Below are positions 9,500-20,528 of a DNA stretch of 64,000 nucleotides, in pieces (position 1 is the first letter of the stretch; every line of letters begins with the position of its first letter). The stretch is from Megamerina dolium (taxonomy: Eukaryota; Arthropoda; Insecta; Diptera; Megamerinidae). Both the position numbers and the translations under genes were made by a program. The notes beneath the pieces are model-generated. The model searched no databases. It saw only the letters and a list, made by a program, of their open reading frames with translations, and was not told where the DNA came from. The DNA lies in NCBI GenBank assembly GCA_963854835.1, contig OY978530.1, positions 26,180,137-26,244,136 of the forward strand, read 5' to 3'.

Positions 9500-10034
9500 A
9501 ATGGACAATAAAACCTGTGAATCATTAGCAAGGAGACTAGACGTTGTAATAACCGAGTCAATCGACTTCGTGTGGAGCTTGATTAATCAACACAGCATAT
9601 ACGAGCAATTCCTGCTCATAAAATCAAAAGTACATCACGGAAGGGTACTGACGTCAACCGATAAACTAGAATCTGCGTTATTCGAATTAAAAGACCTTCT
9701 AAAAACCAGGTCGAAGCAGCGTTGAAACAAAAAAACCATCTCGAGGCGGCAGAAACACAAATCAAGGTTCTGCGAGCACAGATCGAAAAGCAGGGATCCG
9801 AAGCAGAACTTCTAGAAGTAGAGATTTCTGAGACTTTCAAAAGCAATAAGGAATTATAAGATTTGTTGAAGGAAAGAGGTATTTCAGAAAAATGTATAGA
9901 AAAAAGACTGAGGACCTCAGTTGTCCCTGAACAGCTAAGTGCGCTCCAAGCACAAGTAAGAAATCTCGAAAGAGAACGCTGCCCAGCATAAGGGACATCT
10001 CTTCGTCGCAGTACACCTATCAGAGTAAAAAAAA
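9500..10034 (+). pseudogene. Ty3/gypsy (17.6-like) gag N-terminal part
   Basis: An ATG at 9500 opens a 75-codon frame (MDNKTCESLARRLD...) that matches the gag N-terminus at 1-450. After the stop at 9724 the homology continues in other frames as a glutamine- and lysine-rich, probably coiled-coil region up to about 9990. The normal upstream order is present: LTR (9228-9383), primer site, gag. A SINE copy (10035-10255) splits the gene, and the capsid region resumes at about 10256. Several frameshifts and stops show it is inactive. Confidence 0.75.
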
Positions 10035-10255
10035 GAAAATATGTAGCACTTAAAGCCCCGAAGGGCTCATTGGCCGAGCTTCTCTTCCATTACTGTTGTG
10101 CGTGTTAAATTTTGGACAGTATTAGAAGAGACCTACTTATTTTATACGGTTCCGAACTGCAGAACACTTGTGACATCACTTTTTCTGAGCTTTGTCACAA
10201 AATTCTTTTAGAAGCTTTTTCATGGCAAGTTGTTACTGTCGGAAGATTTGAAAAC
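10035..10255 (-). repeat. tRNA-derived SINE, truncated copy inside gag
   Basis: Minus-strand SINE body lacking the tRNA-like head. Recognisable blocks, read on the plus strand, are AGCCCCGAAGGGCTCATTGG, GAGCTTCTCTTCCATTACTG, TTTTAGAAGCTTTTTCATGG and AAGTTGTTACTGTCGGAAGA. It interrupts the plus-strand gag of the 17.6-like element. I cannot define a target duplication with confidence. Confidence 0.8.
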
Positions 10256-11755
10256 TGCAGTGCATCAGATCATTTCTGGATGCATAGTAGCAATAAAGGC
10301 CATAAAACCCTATGAGTTGGAAGATTTCGTAGTCTGTATAAAACAGCGACTATTCTTAGATGCCTAAAAATAGTTGTTGAGTAAAAAATACATATTTAAA
10401 AACAGCACCTGGAGCCGCTCACGTACAAAATATAATTCGCACGGCAACTATCCCAGGAAGATGTACGTGTTTTTACAAGGAGGCTGGGTGATTTAAAATC
10501 CACACAAACACATTGCTTAAGGAGCTAGAGGGGTATGCGATGACATCCTTCATATCTGGTCTTGAAGACCCGTGGCTTAAAACCCATATGGTAGGCAAGA
10601 AAGACACGTTAGAGAAACTAGCGGAGGAGGCCGTAAATATGAGTATCCTGCTCGAAAGAGGGCAACGGCACAATCAGCGGAATATGGGAGCCAATGTAAA
10701 TCTCAATACACCATTATACTCTTACGACGTTCACCAGACTGAGGCCTGTAATGCAGTGGCATCTCACCAGAACAGAAATGACAAGATGCCACTCAGAATG
10801 AACAAATACCAAAATAATAACTTAAGTCTTCAAAATAACCAAAAGAGAGTTCCCCATATATTCTTTCTGCAATAAAAAGAGCATGCCAGAGACGAATATT
10901 TAAAATGGAAAATCACACTTTTCTGTATTAAATGTAAACAATATGGACATGAGTTCAATTTTTCATGCATACCTTTTAGCAACCAAAGGTCACAATTAAC
11001 AGGCAATCAAACACCTGCACCTTGTAAATGAGGTCAAGAACGCTGAAATTCTGAGATCAAATGTACGCATAGAGTTGGAAAAAACCAGGGAGACGACGGG
11101 GGTTCCAAGTACGGCCAATAAATTGGGAACCCCAAAATTTTGCTAAAAGTAGGCCAGATGAGGTTGTAGGTGTCAGTCATGCATCTTTAGATATTGTTGA
11201 CACACCCTCCACCTCAGATACTACTGTGGCTACTGTTTTGGAGTCTCTGATGTAGATGATGTGTGAGGAAGCAAAAGTGCAAAACTCATTTTACTTGTAG
11301 ACTTTGGGGTAGATACCAGATTAATAAAATCAACAGTAATTAATAAATACATATCTTAGCAAGAACGGTAATTCAAGGAAAAATCTTAGTGGTGCATTCG
11401 GAGGATTTGTCACCACGTTAGGGTTAATAGCAGTCGAACATGAAATGACTAAAGATTTGATTTTGGAATTACACTTAATTTCTGAAGAGAGTGGGATATC
11501 AGCTGATGGTATACTCGGTAGAGGTAATTTATGGAACTTATCCATCCTCAATACTATGAAAAAGAAGCTGATTTTCTTCGGTGAGCGAAAACAGCATTTG
11601 ATAACTTAACCTCTCAAATCATTTAACGAGGCAATAAGAGTACTCCACACCGGTCAGGTTGTAATGCCTGGGAGAACTATGAAGGGAGTCCCCATTAACG
11701 TAAAGACAGAGAGAGGAAGTATCTCCTGAAATATACTTGGGGGAGACACTGTGTG
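10256..11755 (+). pseudogene. Ty3/gypsy gag C-terminal part and protease remnant
   Basis: After the SINE the capsid block IKPYELEDFVVCIKQRL resumes. The frame 10513-10875 gives the LKELEGYAMTSFISGLEDPWLKTH region and the following linker, the same order as in the minus-strand relative at 28163-28594. Cysteine- and histidine-bearing scraps near 10860-10970 mark the former zinc knuckle. A protease remnant at about 11295-11660 carries LLVDFGVDTRLIKSTVI (D-S/T-G has become DFG) and then the ISADGILGRGNLWNLSILNT block. It ends in CCTGGGAGAACTATGAAGG, the site into which the LINE at 22146-26151 inserted in the sister copy. Similarity stops near 11755; RT and integrase are missing. Confidence 0.75.
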
Positions 11756-12460
11756 TTATTCTATACAAAAAAATAAAGGGTGAAAATATTTATTGGTTCT
11801 TCGAACTATTTTGAAGCAGTTTTAAAGAAAAATGAGGTGAGATACATAGAAGAAAAGAAGTGAATAAAATGTACAAAATATATACAAATGAAATACAATA
11901 TTTAATAAACAAGTGCATATATAAAACAATATAAAAAGAAAAACATAGTATAACATTTACAAAGTGTGACAGTACAAATATTAAGGAAAAACAATTATAA
12001 ATACGTAAAATATAAAGCGAAGGTAATACGAAGTTACGCGTTTATATATATAATAAAGGATAGGCTTATATATACTTATGTATATAACATAACCCAAAAG
12101 CAATGCAAAAAGTAAAGTCACAGTAAAAAGTGTACATAAATAAAGTGCAGTGAACATATAAGGTATATGTACATATAACGTTAAAGACAAAAACAAGACA
12201 GACAAATAAATATGAAATTAAAAAGTGGACAGCATTGGAGTGCGTCGAGAAAATTTTTTCCTATTAACGACAAAGAAACAAAATAATTAAATAACGAAAA
12301 ATACACGGTACCCTCAAAACAGACAAGAGCCGTTAAAAAAAAAATTTTTTTGTGTTAATAAAATTATATTTATAAACGAGAACAATCGTACAGTGGGGCA
12401 GCAGCACATCATAAACATAAACACCAGCAGCCGAGCAACTGGAAATATAAGAGCTTAAGT
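11756..12460. other. AT-rich stretch, no gene recognised
   Basis: It begins with a TTTATTGGTTCTTCGAAC motif and continues without a domain I recognise. Together with the AT-rich blocks at 12460-12810, 15936-16108 and 16993-17280 it might be the long leader of the BEL/Pao element whose gag starts at 17282, but nothing proves this. Confidence 0.4.
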
Positions 12461-12809
<349 letters not shown>

Positions 12810-13118
12810 TAGCGAATAACTATGATATCAAAAAGACTTACTCTGTTCGCTGTCCGATGAGTATTAAAAATAATATTATAATTACCGCCTTGCTTGTGTT
12901 CTTCTTAAATTTATGTATTAACTTCCAACGAATGGAATGGAAGTACAAGCAAAAGCAATGCGATAACCGTAATGTGCTCTCGTCGTCGTTCATTAAATTA
13001 TAACGGCGTACAATACTAAGAGTAAACCAAATCTAGTTCTTACAGTGGCCAAAGAAGAATAATTATAACTAAAAATATAAATGATGACAATATACATAAA
13101 TGGTGTGTATTGTTGTAA
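12810..13118 (-). mobile_element. 3' LTR of a CsRn1-like element
   Basis: About 309 bp nearly repeated at 15620-15935, in the same orientation. Shared blocks include CTCTGTTCGCTGTCCGATGA and TGGCCAAAGAAGAATAATTA. The exact outer boundaries are uncertain by several bases because the ends lie in AT-rich sequence. A third copy fragment is at 4885-4997. Confidence 0.85.
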
Positions 13119-13134
13119 CTGCGATTTAGTGTAG

Positions 13135-14348
13135 CTATTCACCTTCGATTTCTGGCATGGAATGCAACAACGCGCGAAGAGGGCCGCATATTCGCGCTTT
13201 AGCTATCTCGCTGTAATCGATCTGGTTCTTAATTTCGAAGATTCTAGACAGTAGATCTGGCAGGTGATTGCTTGAACCGTTGATATGTCGAAAATCAGTT
13301 GTAAACTGGCTTAGAAAATCAAGCTGTCGTCGTTGACGTGGTGAAGCTTTGTCGCTGCTTTGTTGGTATGCGAATATAAGCGGCTTATGGTCGGGTAGTA
13401 CATGAAATGACCGGCCTTCGAGCATATACTTAAAATGTTTAACAGCTTTATATATAGCTAGGAGCTACCTGTCGTAGGTGCTGTACTTCTGTTCTGTAGC
13501 CGTCAGCATCGTCGGACTCGTCGGTGGCCAGAACCAAACAGCATTTTGCAGTGGGTGTGGTAGTATAGCGGCCTTTTCCATCTCATGTTTGCATTTTTCA
13601 AATGCGGTCGTTTGTTCGTCATTCCAATTCAACGGTGTTTTGTCGTTCCGCTTATTTCTTGGAATCATTGCTGTAAGTATTCCTTGATAAGTGGTGGCAC
13701 GTGGCAGAAAATTACGGTAGAAATTTATGGTAGCTAAAAACCTTTTAAGCTGGTGCGCGACTATCGGTCTTTCGAATTTGGAAATCGCTTTAACTCGTTC
13801 CAGCAAGGGTTGAATACCGTTTCGTCTAATTAATTGACCAAGAAACTTTATTTATTCCACAAAAAACTAGCATTTGGCCGGATTGATTGCTAGGCCATAC
13901 TTTCTTAGGCGCGCGAAAACTAAACGTAAGTGGCTTTGGTGGTCTTTGTGGTTGTCGGACGCGATGAGTATATCATCGATGTATGCAAATGTGAACTGCA
14001 GTCCACGTAGAGCTTTGTGAATTAATCGCTGGAACGACTGGGCAGCGTTTCGTAGCCCAAATGGCATAAATAGGTATTCGTAAAGACCGAACAGAGTCGT
14101 TATGGCGGTCTTGTGCACGTCGTCTAGGTGAATCGGTAGCTGGTGATACGCCTTTTGCAGATCTATCTTGCAAAAATTTCTTTACCCTCTAATATAGCTG
14201 TACAGTCCAGCAAATATGGAGCATTTTTTTCGGTCGGATGACAATTGTGTAATGTCTCGAAACACTGCCAACAGGTCGGCACATTTGGAAACGCTATCGA
14301 AAGTTCTGATGACGAATGCGCCTGTCCTCTGTATGCTGCACGGCACAT
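13135..14348 (-). pseudogene. CsRn1-like RT and RNase H remnant
   Basis: Minus-strand frames give, in order, IDLQKAYHQLPIHLDD (about 14160-14115), KTAITTLFGLYEYLFMPFGLRNAAQSF and FTFAYIDDILIASDNHKDH with the catalytic YIDD (14118-13867), then RFLATINFYRNFLPRATTYQG and WNDEQTTAFEKCKHEM (13806-13465), and the RNase H connection HVLPDHKPLIFAYQQ to DLLSR (13425-13135). These are Ty3/gypsy Pol blocks in standard order. Stops separate the pieces and the N-terminal RT part (14163-14348) no longer aligns with the family. No integrase follows: the frame ends at 13135 and the 3' LTR starts within about 20 bases. The element therefore lacks its integration enzyme and was either deleted or mobilised in trans. 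Confidence 0.75.
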
Positions 14349-14369
14349 ATATCTTCATCAAGCTGTCGA

Positions 14370-14633
14370 TCAGCTTATTGTTCTTAAGTAGTCCATAATG
14401 GTGTATGAGATCTGCTGCTCAAAACATCTTCGCAGGCCGAGGTCGACGCTGAAATGTCGTTGGCCGAATGTTGCGATTGTCGTACCATTTGCGGCGTAGA
14501 ACTTCACGGATGATGGTGTCAACGTATGGGAATATTGGCGTGGTAGAACGGAGATGTCGGCGCCCGAGTCGATTAAAAACGAAATAGTGGATTTCTGGTC
14601 TTTGATTGTAAGGCGGTTAACGCTGGTGTTCAC
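14370..14633 (-). pseudogene. CsRn1-like aspartic protease domain
   Basis: An 87-codon minus-strand frame carries FLIDSGADISVLP, the retropepsin D-S-G active-site block, followed by FYAANGTTIATFGQRHFSVDLGLRR. The AANGT-I-TFG stretch is typical of the CsRn1-type proteases. It sits between gag (14640-15514) and RT (13465-14220). The domain looks complete but its frame is separated from its neighbours by stops and shifts. Confidence 0.7.
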
Positions 14634-15514
14634 CGGAGACTTTGCACCAACGACCGCCTCGATTCAATTCGTGCTGCGATCACCTCTGCCGAATCTATAG
14701 TATTTGCAGGGTGGTCTACAATTCTTGCTGCTGGACCCAAATTTTCGGTGGTACCAGCACTCATCAAAGTTAGCGCCAGGGCTGTCTCTGCGTCGTTCGT
14801 GAGACTGTCGTCGAAATGTGGGTCTAGGATCCTTCCACTCACTGTTGCGACCAGTATACAGACGGTCGAAACGTTGTACTCAACGTTTGTTTGCGATTTT
14901 TCCTCAAACGTGGACGTAGGGCGGCAATCTTTTTCGACTGTGCTACTGTTTACTTGAAGGCTAATAGTGTCAATGATGGCGTCCGCAATTTTTAGATATT
15001 CATTCTGTGGGCCTGATCACGCTGCTACAGTAGCTTGATCGTAAACTGGCAGACGTTTTGCCCACAGGTTTTTTAACACCGATTCTGTCATTGTATCGCC
15101 TACTAGTCGCATCATTTCTGTAAACAATTGACTAGGCTTCTGATAGCCTAGCTGGGTTTCATTAAGCACTTGATTTAAGCGTCGCTGGTGGCTGTCGGTG
15201 CAGAAGTTTATTAGTCGTTGCTTGACGAAGTCATATCGACCCTGGTCAGGCACTTCACCTAATGTAGCCAAGAAATCTTGCAGCATGCGTGGACCAAGTG
15301 TTGCCATTACCGTATTGAATTTCAGATTATCGCTTTTTATACTCATCGCAGGAAACCAGTAATCGAGACTGAGGAACCATTCTTCAATGTTCCTGCGATC
15401 AATCGTTGGCATATCGATTTTGACGGCCACTGCGGGCGTAGTTGGAGTGAAGCCTGTGGATTTATTCTTGGTTGCCAATGGTGGTGTTGCAACCGAAGAG
15501 TCCTTAGATGTCAT
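14630..15514 (-). pseudogene. CsRn1-like gag
   Basis: The frame 15514-15017 begins MTSKDSSVATPP and includes NIEEWFLSLDYWFPAMSIKSDNLKFNTVMATLGPRMLQDF. This follows the family pattern in which a W-x-x-x-L--WF block is followed by K-- and V-A-L (DUF7041-like N-terminal Gag domain). A stop at 15017 interrupts it and the homologous frame resumes at 14842-14630 (MSGRILDPHFDDS...). No CCHC knuckle is visible. The start at 15514 is the first ATG after the primer site at 15606-15617, about 90 bases away. Confidence 0.7.
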
Positions 15515-15605
15515 ATTTGCTGTCTTAAATTTTGTTGGTTATATTTGTTGCATTTGTATGTTACCGTTTTTCGTTAACTGTCAATGCAACGGGTTTTTCC
15601 TATAT

Positions 15606-15617
15606 TCGGGGTCACCA
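15606..15617 (-). promoter_or_regulatory. Primer binding site, tRNA-Trp type
   Basis: Minus strand TGGTGACCCCGA directly inside the 5' LTR. CsRn1-clade Ty3/gypsy elements are known to prime from tRNA-Trp with a TGGTGACCCCGA-type site, which supports the clade call made from the protein. Confidence 0.8.
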
Positions 15618-15619
15618 CT

Positions 15620-15935
15620 TTAGCGATTAACTATGTTATCAAAAAGACTTGCTCTGTTCGCTGTCCGATGAGTATTAAAAATAATATTACAATTACCGCC
15701 TTACTTGTGTTCTTCTTAAATTCATGTATTAACTTCAAACGAATGGAATGGAAGTACAAGCAAAAGCAATGCGATAACCGTAATGTGCCGTCGTCGTCGT
15801 TTATTTTATTATAATGGCGAACAATAATAAGAGTATACTAAATCTAGTTCTTACAGTGGCCAAAGAAGAATAATTATAACTAAAAATATAACTGATGACA
15901 AGATACATAAATGATGACGATTGTTGTGATGTTGG
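15620..15935 (-). mobile_element. 5' LTR of the CsRn1-like element
   Basis: Partner of 12810-13118. The two LTRs differ by scattered substitutions and small indels, so the insertion is not recent. The outer end is uncertain by several bases. Confidence 0.85.
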
Positions 15936-16108
15936 AGGCACCACATATATTTCTTTATTTACGATATATACATATTTCATCGTTTTATATATTCTTATAT
16001 ATATTTTCTTCGGTATAATATATATTCACTTATATATATACACATTTCAACTCTTTATATATTCTCATATATATATTTCGTTTTGGTATATATATTCACG
16101 TATATATA

Positions 16109-16992
16109 GGGTTTTCCATTAAGGACATAGCAATTTCGTATCTTTATATGAACGCACCCTTAAACGTTTTTAATCAACTGTCAATGTCAAAACGTTAGTT
16201 AAAGTCAACATTTTCATCATGGTAAAGTTCACGAACCAGCAACGTTTGGAAATTATTAAAAATTACTACCGAAATTCTGAGTCGGTGGTCGCAACTTTGA
16301 GAGCGAAAAATCATCTTCAGCGATGAAGCTCATTTCTGGCTCAATGGCTCAAGTGCTTCTTGAGACACCGTTGCACCCGCAAAAAGTTACTGTTTTCATG
16401 GTTTTCATGCCGAAGGTGTGATTGGGCCGTATTTTTTCGTGGATGAAAACGACCGTCATGTTACCGTCAATGGAGAGCGCTATCGTGCTATGTTGGAAGA
16501 TTATTTGTGGCCAGAATTGGATGAACTTGACATCAGCGATATGTGGTTTCAACAAGACGGTGCCATTAGCCACACAGCATACGTCCCAATCGATTTATTG
16601 AAAGGCAAATTCGGTGAACGTGTTATCTCGAGAAATGGTCCGGTCGAATGGCCGCCTCGTTCATGCGGTCTAACACCATTGGATTTCTTTTTATGGGGCT
16701 TTATCAAGACACTGGTCTATGCCAACAACCCAGCAACTTTAGACGAGCTCAAAGACAACATCCAACGCGAAATTGCCAACGTTCCGGTCGAAATGTGTGC
16801 TAGAGTGGTAGAAAATTGGGTCCAAAGAATCGACCGCTGTAAACGAGCTCGTGGTGGTCATATGACCGAAATCGAATTTCATTCATAAAATGTAATGCTT
16901 GCAATATAGCTACAATCAATTTGAACTCAATATCTCAAATATTTCTGTATTTTATTAATAGATAAAATTGTTATGTCCCTAATGGAAAACCC
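16109..16992 (+). mobile_element. DD41D mariner (rosa type), internally deleted
   Basis: The element is 884 bp long. It is bounded by terminal inverted repeats starting GGGTTTTCCATTA(A/G)GGACAT, with one mismatch between the ends, and by TA target duplications at 16107-16108 and 16993-16994. The transposase starts at 16219 with a helix-turn-helix segment (KFTNQQRLEIIKNYY). It then jumps to the first catalytic aspartate block FSDEAHFWLNGS, loses some residues and shifts frame, and continues in the frame 16418-16888. That frame holds QQDGAISHTA (second D) and LTPLDFFLWG (third D), with 41 residues between the two aspartates. About 0.4 kb of coding sequence is missing compared with the related element at 60941-62246. 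It sits in an AT-rich repeat. Confidence 0.9.
16418..16888 (+). pseudogene. DD41D mariner transposase, C-terminal half
   Basis: A 156-codon frame for the catalytic domain: GPYFFVDENDRHVTVNGERY, WFQQDGAISHTA with the second catalytic aspartate, WPPRSCGLTPLDFFLWG with the third, and a C-terminal RIDRCKRARGGHM block. It ends 104 bp before the right end of the element. The N-terminal part is separated by a deletion and a frameshift, so no functional enzyme can be made. Confidence 0.85.
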
Positions 16993-17281
16993 TATGTAAA
17001 TAGTTCCTTTTAATATATTCTCATACATATTATATTACACATTTCTTTCTATATATTCCCATATATATATTTTCTGCAATTTAAACTTTGAGGTTGCAAT
17101 CTCCTTGCAGCAACATATTTGGAAAAAAAATCTAATTTATACATTATATCGATAACATTTCTCTTATCGATCGATACATTTCTTTATATCAATATCCTTG
17201 CATAATCGATCACTGCATTTTGGTGCATTTTTTGATCAGTGAGAGTATCACTCTACAAATCATGATAGATTCGCTCAAAAT
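16993..17281. other. AT-rich stretch before the BEL gag
   Basis: It contains more of the ATATATTCTCATA-type repeat (to about 17080). From there to 17281 no feature is recognised except two nearby ATCGAT-containing blocks. It may be BEL/Pao leader sequence. Confidence 0.4.
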
Positions 17282-18335
17282 ATGCCAGTTACGAAATCCC
17301 CAGAAAAGCTTTCCATCCAGAAAGTTGAACCACAAGCTACTTCTAGCCACCCAATAACCCCGGAAATAGTCTCTGAGGGTCGTAGGGCAGAGTCAGCAGG
17401 CGCTATTCGAAAAGACTCAGAGGAAAAAATTCCGAAATCTACATCTGAAACTAGAAAAACTCCCAGAAAAGAACTTATGATCCCTCCATAAAAGAGTCCA
17501 TTTTCGAGATGGATTTCTGCACGAAGTTTTAGACGATTCTGGTTGAAGACTTAACGCCTTTTCTCCTGAAGGCTAACCTCGAGGACTTGTGCAGCTATTA
17601 TGAGCAAGTCAAGTCCACCTTTAGAGGAGTAGGTTTAACGGATGAGAACGAGCAGCCCAATAATTTCAAACAGGCATCGAAAAATAAATTGGAACTCTGC
17701 GAAGAGCGCGTGCACACAATAAAAGCACAGATTTCGGATCTCTTGGAAGTTCAATCAATCGCCAGATTAGAACTTTCATCACAAACAGAAATTCCCTCTA
17801 TTCCTGCAACAGAGCAGGCAAATAATTCCGCGATTTGCTTAACTGTTTTATCTTGTGATACCGAAACATTTTCCGGTGGTTATGAAGAATGGACGTCCTT
17901 CCGCGACATGTTTACGGCGGTTTACATTAACCATCATAAACTCTCTTCTGCCCAAAAACGGTATCACATCCGATACAAAAGTACAGGAAAAGCTGGAGCC
18001 ATTGTGAAACATTACGCACTCAGCAATGAAAATTTCGACAAACAAATAAAAACTCTCTTGAACCTCCCTCAAGTGAGTTACGAGAATAGCGGGGCAATTC
18101 AGAAATTGCAAACCACGATTAATAATTCTCTGTCCGTCTTATCCTCTCAAGGCGTCTCGACAGAGAATTGGGATCCAATCCTGGTGCATATCTGTTGCTC
18201 AAAACTGCCTGTTGATTCCTTGGCTCTCTGGGAACAATCTCTAAGTTCCCGCAAGGATCTTTCAACATGGCAGCAAATGAACGAATTCTTGATTTTCAGG
18301 TATGGAGAGGCTCAACAGCGTCAAACCGAATAAAC
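17282..18335 (+). pseudogene. BEL/Pao gag
   Basis: The frame 17282-17491 (MPVTKSPEKLSIQK...) and the frame 17587-18333 are two parts of one Gag, separated by a stop near 17489 and a shift. The second part has the DUF1759-type blocks of BEL/Pao Gag: a YYEQVKSTFRGVG helix, then FSGGYEEWTSFRDMFTAVY, KRYHIRYKSTGKAGAIVKHY, LNLPQVSYENSGAIQKLQ, and GVSTENWDPILVHICCSKLP. The charged middle segment KLELCEERVHTIKAQISDLLE is probably coiled coil. The protein would form the particle core. No LTR is identified upstream. Confidence 0.8.
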
Positions 18336-18369
18336 TAGGATTTCTCCAAAACAGACAAACAAAACTCAA

Positions 18370-19004
18370 AACTTTTTTGCAGAAAGGAATCGGACGATAA
18401 CCCCTTCCAGAAACCGGAGATCTCTCATCATGCTCATCATGCTTCAAATCTTCTTCAAAGGTGCAAGCATTGTTCACCTCAAATGAAGAAAGGACACTTT
18501 TGCCCACAGCTCTTGTTTCTATAGAGCATCTTGGAGAACTTCACAAGGTTCGAGCACTCATCGACCAAGGTTCTTAAAGAACATTCATTTCTACCAAGGC
18601 ACAAAATCGGCTGAGGCTTCCCTCGCAAATTCACATCGAATTTTCTGGAATGGGTGGCAAAACCATCCAAAACTTTAACCAGACTTGTACCGTTACGTTA
18701 GTCGCTCCAAAGCCTAATAAAAGGTTACAAACACGAGCAATTGTACTGTCACAATTGACCAAATTCCTTCCAACGTTTAAAATTTCTAAGCTCGATTGGC
18801 AGCAATTCGAAATGTTAGATTTGGCTGACCCGAATTGCTTCGTGCAGCGCAAATCGACATGGTCATAGGTAGTGATTTGATTTCTCAAATCTTCCTAACC
18901 GGAATCCGCTATAATATCTGTGGAAGCCTCCTCGCACAAAATACAATATTTGGCTGGATAATTTCTCAAAGAAAGGCGATCTCAAAGCCATTTACGATGA
19001 GTAA
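18370..19004 (+). pseudogene. BEL/Pao protease
   Basis: After gag, different frames encode TALVSIEHLGELHKVRALID with the active-site aspartate (about 18505-18565), STKAQNRLRLPSQIHIEFSG (18590-18645), KLDWQQFEMLDLAD (18790) and IDMVIGSDLISQIF joined to GIRYNICGSLLAQNTIFGW (18852-18960). This is the DUF1758-type aspartic protease of BEL/Pao elements. A stop at 18574-18576 and a shift near 18840 inactivate it. The gene is cut at about 19000 by a SINE. The right-arm breakpoint at 18892 lies inside this domain without disturbing it, so this copy is in its original context. Confidence 0.8.
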
Positions 19005-19198
19005 CAATTTGCCAAAAATGCTTCTTAAAAGAGTTCTGTTTCAAAACTAAGTTAAAGTGATGCCACAAGGCTTCTGCCGTTCGGCACCAGCTAATACAAG
19101 TAGGACCCGTCTAAAGCTGTCAAAATTTAACAAGCACAACATTATTGGAAGAGAAGCTCGTCAAATGAGCCCTTCGGGGCTTTAAGTGCCACATATTT
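18991..19198 (+). repeat. tRNA-derived SINE, 5'-truncated copy (right arm)
   Basis: Plus-strand SINE body starting at GTAACAATTTGCC (about 19004) and ending near GGGGCTTTAAGTGCCACATA. It has the same content as the left-arm copy at 8311-8518. It follows BEL protease and precedes the truncated 3' side of the minus-strand Ty3/gypsy element. Confidence 0.8.
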
Positions 19199-19518
19199 AT
19201 TTATTTTTTATTTTATTGGTGCACATTATCTCGCACTTCAGTGGATGACCCAGCAATTCTGGAAAATATGGTCGTCTGATTGGCTGTCGCACCTCCAAGC
19301 ACGACCCAAGTTGCGAAAACTAGAGGAAAATCTAAATATCAATGAGCTGGTCAAGATTCAACTCTTGTTGATTTGCATACGTATGCGTAGATGTGTGTGA
19401 GATCTACGCACGCGCTCTTGTTGTTGCTTTTATTTTAGTGTCTTGCAGGAAGAGGAAGAATCATAAAGGGTGTATTTGTATAGGTTTGCATTATCGAAAT
19501 TAATATTAACTTAATTTT
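19199..19518 (-). other. 3' region of the 17.6-like element (right arm), no gene recognised
   Basis: Mirror of 7991-8310. No LTR, polypurine tract or env domain is visible, so the element is truncated here. Confidence 0.4.
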
Positions 19519-19519
19519 A

Positions 19520-20490
19520 GTGGAAAAGTTTTATTAAATTATTATAGTACTTTTTGCCGTTTTGTTCGATTTGAATAGTCATTGTTATTGGACAATGTTT
19601 ATGGTTACTATTTCGTAGAGCCCAGTCCAAATGGGAATAAATTTGTTTTTCCTCGTTTGGTTTTTAATAAAACCTTTTCTCCTACTCTAAAACTTATCGG
19701 GTGTTTGTCTTTGTCACACTGATTTTCCTTAATTAGTTCGCGGGACCTCTGTTTTTTATATTCTAATAACTTGTTTTGTTGTCTGCGTTGCACAATGGTG
19801 TTCTTTTAGTTTTCAGATTTGTTGGCATGGCGGTATTAAAACCGCATAGTATGCTGAAAGGTGTTCGTTTGGTGGTAGTTTGTACTTCATTGTTGTGAAT
19901 ATGCATTGCTAACGCCAACCACTGATCCCAATTTGAACCATCTTCTTTAACGAAACTCCCAAGCTATTCCCCTAAGGATCTATGACTTCTTTCTACAGAA
20001 CCGTTTGCTTGTGGGTGATATGGCTTTATATGTAATTTTTTAACACCTAGCATCTTGCATGTATCTGAGAACAATTTTAATGTAAAATTTTTACCATTAT
20101 CTGTGACTACAATTTTTGGTATGTTGTAGCGTGTAATAACCTAGAAAAATGCTTTTGCTACTGTACTGTGCTACACAAATGGAAAATTTTGAAAAATCAT
20201 CTTGAAAAGAAAAAACTCCCATCACGTTAATATAAAGCGTGTCGGTCAATATCATTGGCATTTTGATAAGCCTTGAACTTTTGTTGATTTGGCATTTTCA
20301 CAATTTTTTTATTTTGGTTACACATACATTTCCATCTATATTGTCTTCTAATTGTAAAAAAATTAGTGCAGTGCAGTGCACCTTAATGTCCTCCTTGGAT
20401 AAGGCTGCTTCCTTATCCAAGTCCTGTTCGTCGTCGGAATTTTCTTCAGGTTCTTTTGTATTTTTATCTTAAACCTTTTTTTTTCTTCCC
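19520..20490 (-). pseudogene. Ty3/gypsy integrase remnant, right-arm copy
   Basis: Mirror of 7021-7990. It has the second aspartate block (VVTDNGKKFT) and the HPQANGSVERS glutamate block, then an ISFRVGEKVLLKTK segment (19608-19793). It carries the same internal TAG as the left copy. It differs from the left arm by one base at 19934. Confidence 0.75.
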
Positions 20491-20528
20491 ATAGAACGAG
20501 TGTTAACCACAGCTACTTCGGGTTCTGG

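Noticed and set aside
15278..15623. Plus-strand frames with cysteine-rich peptides
   Set aside because: Antisense to the CsRn1-like gag and 5' LTR.
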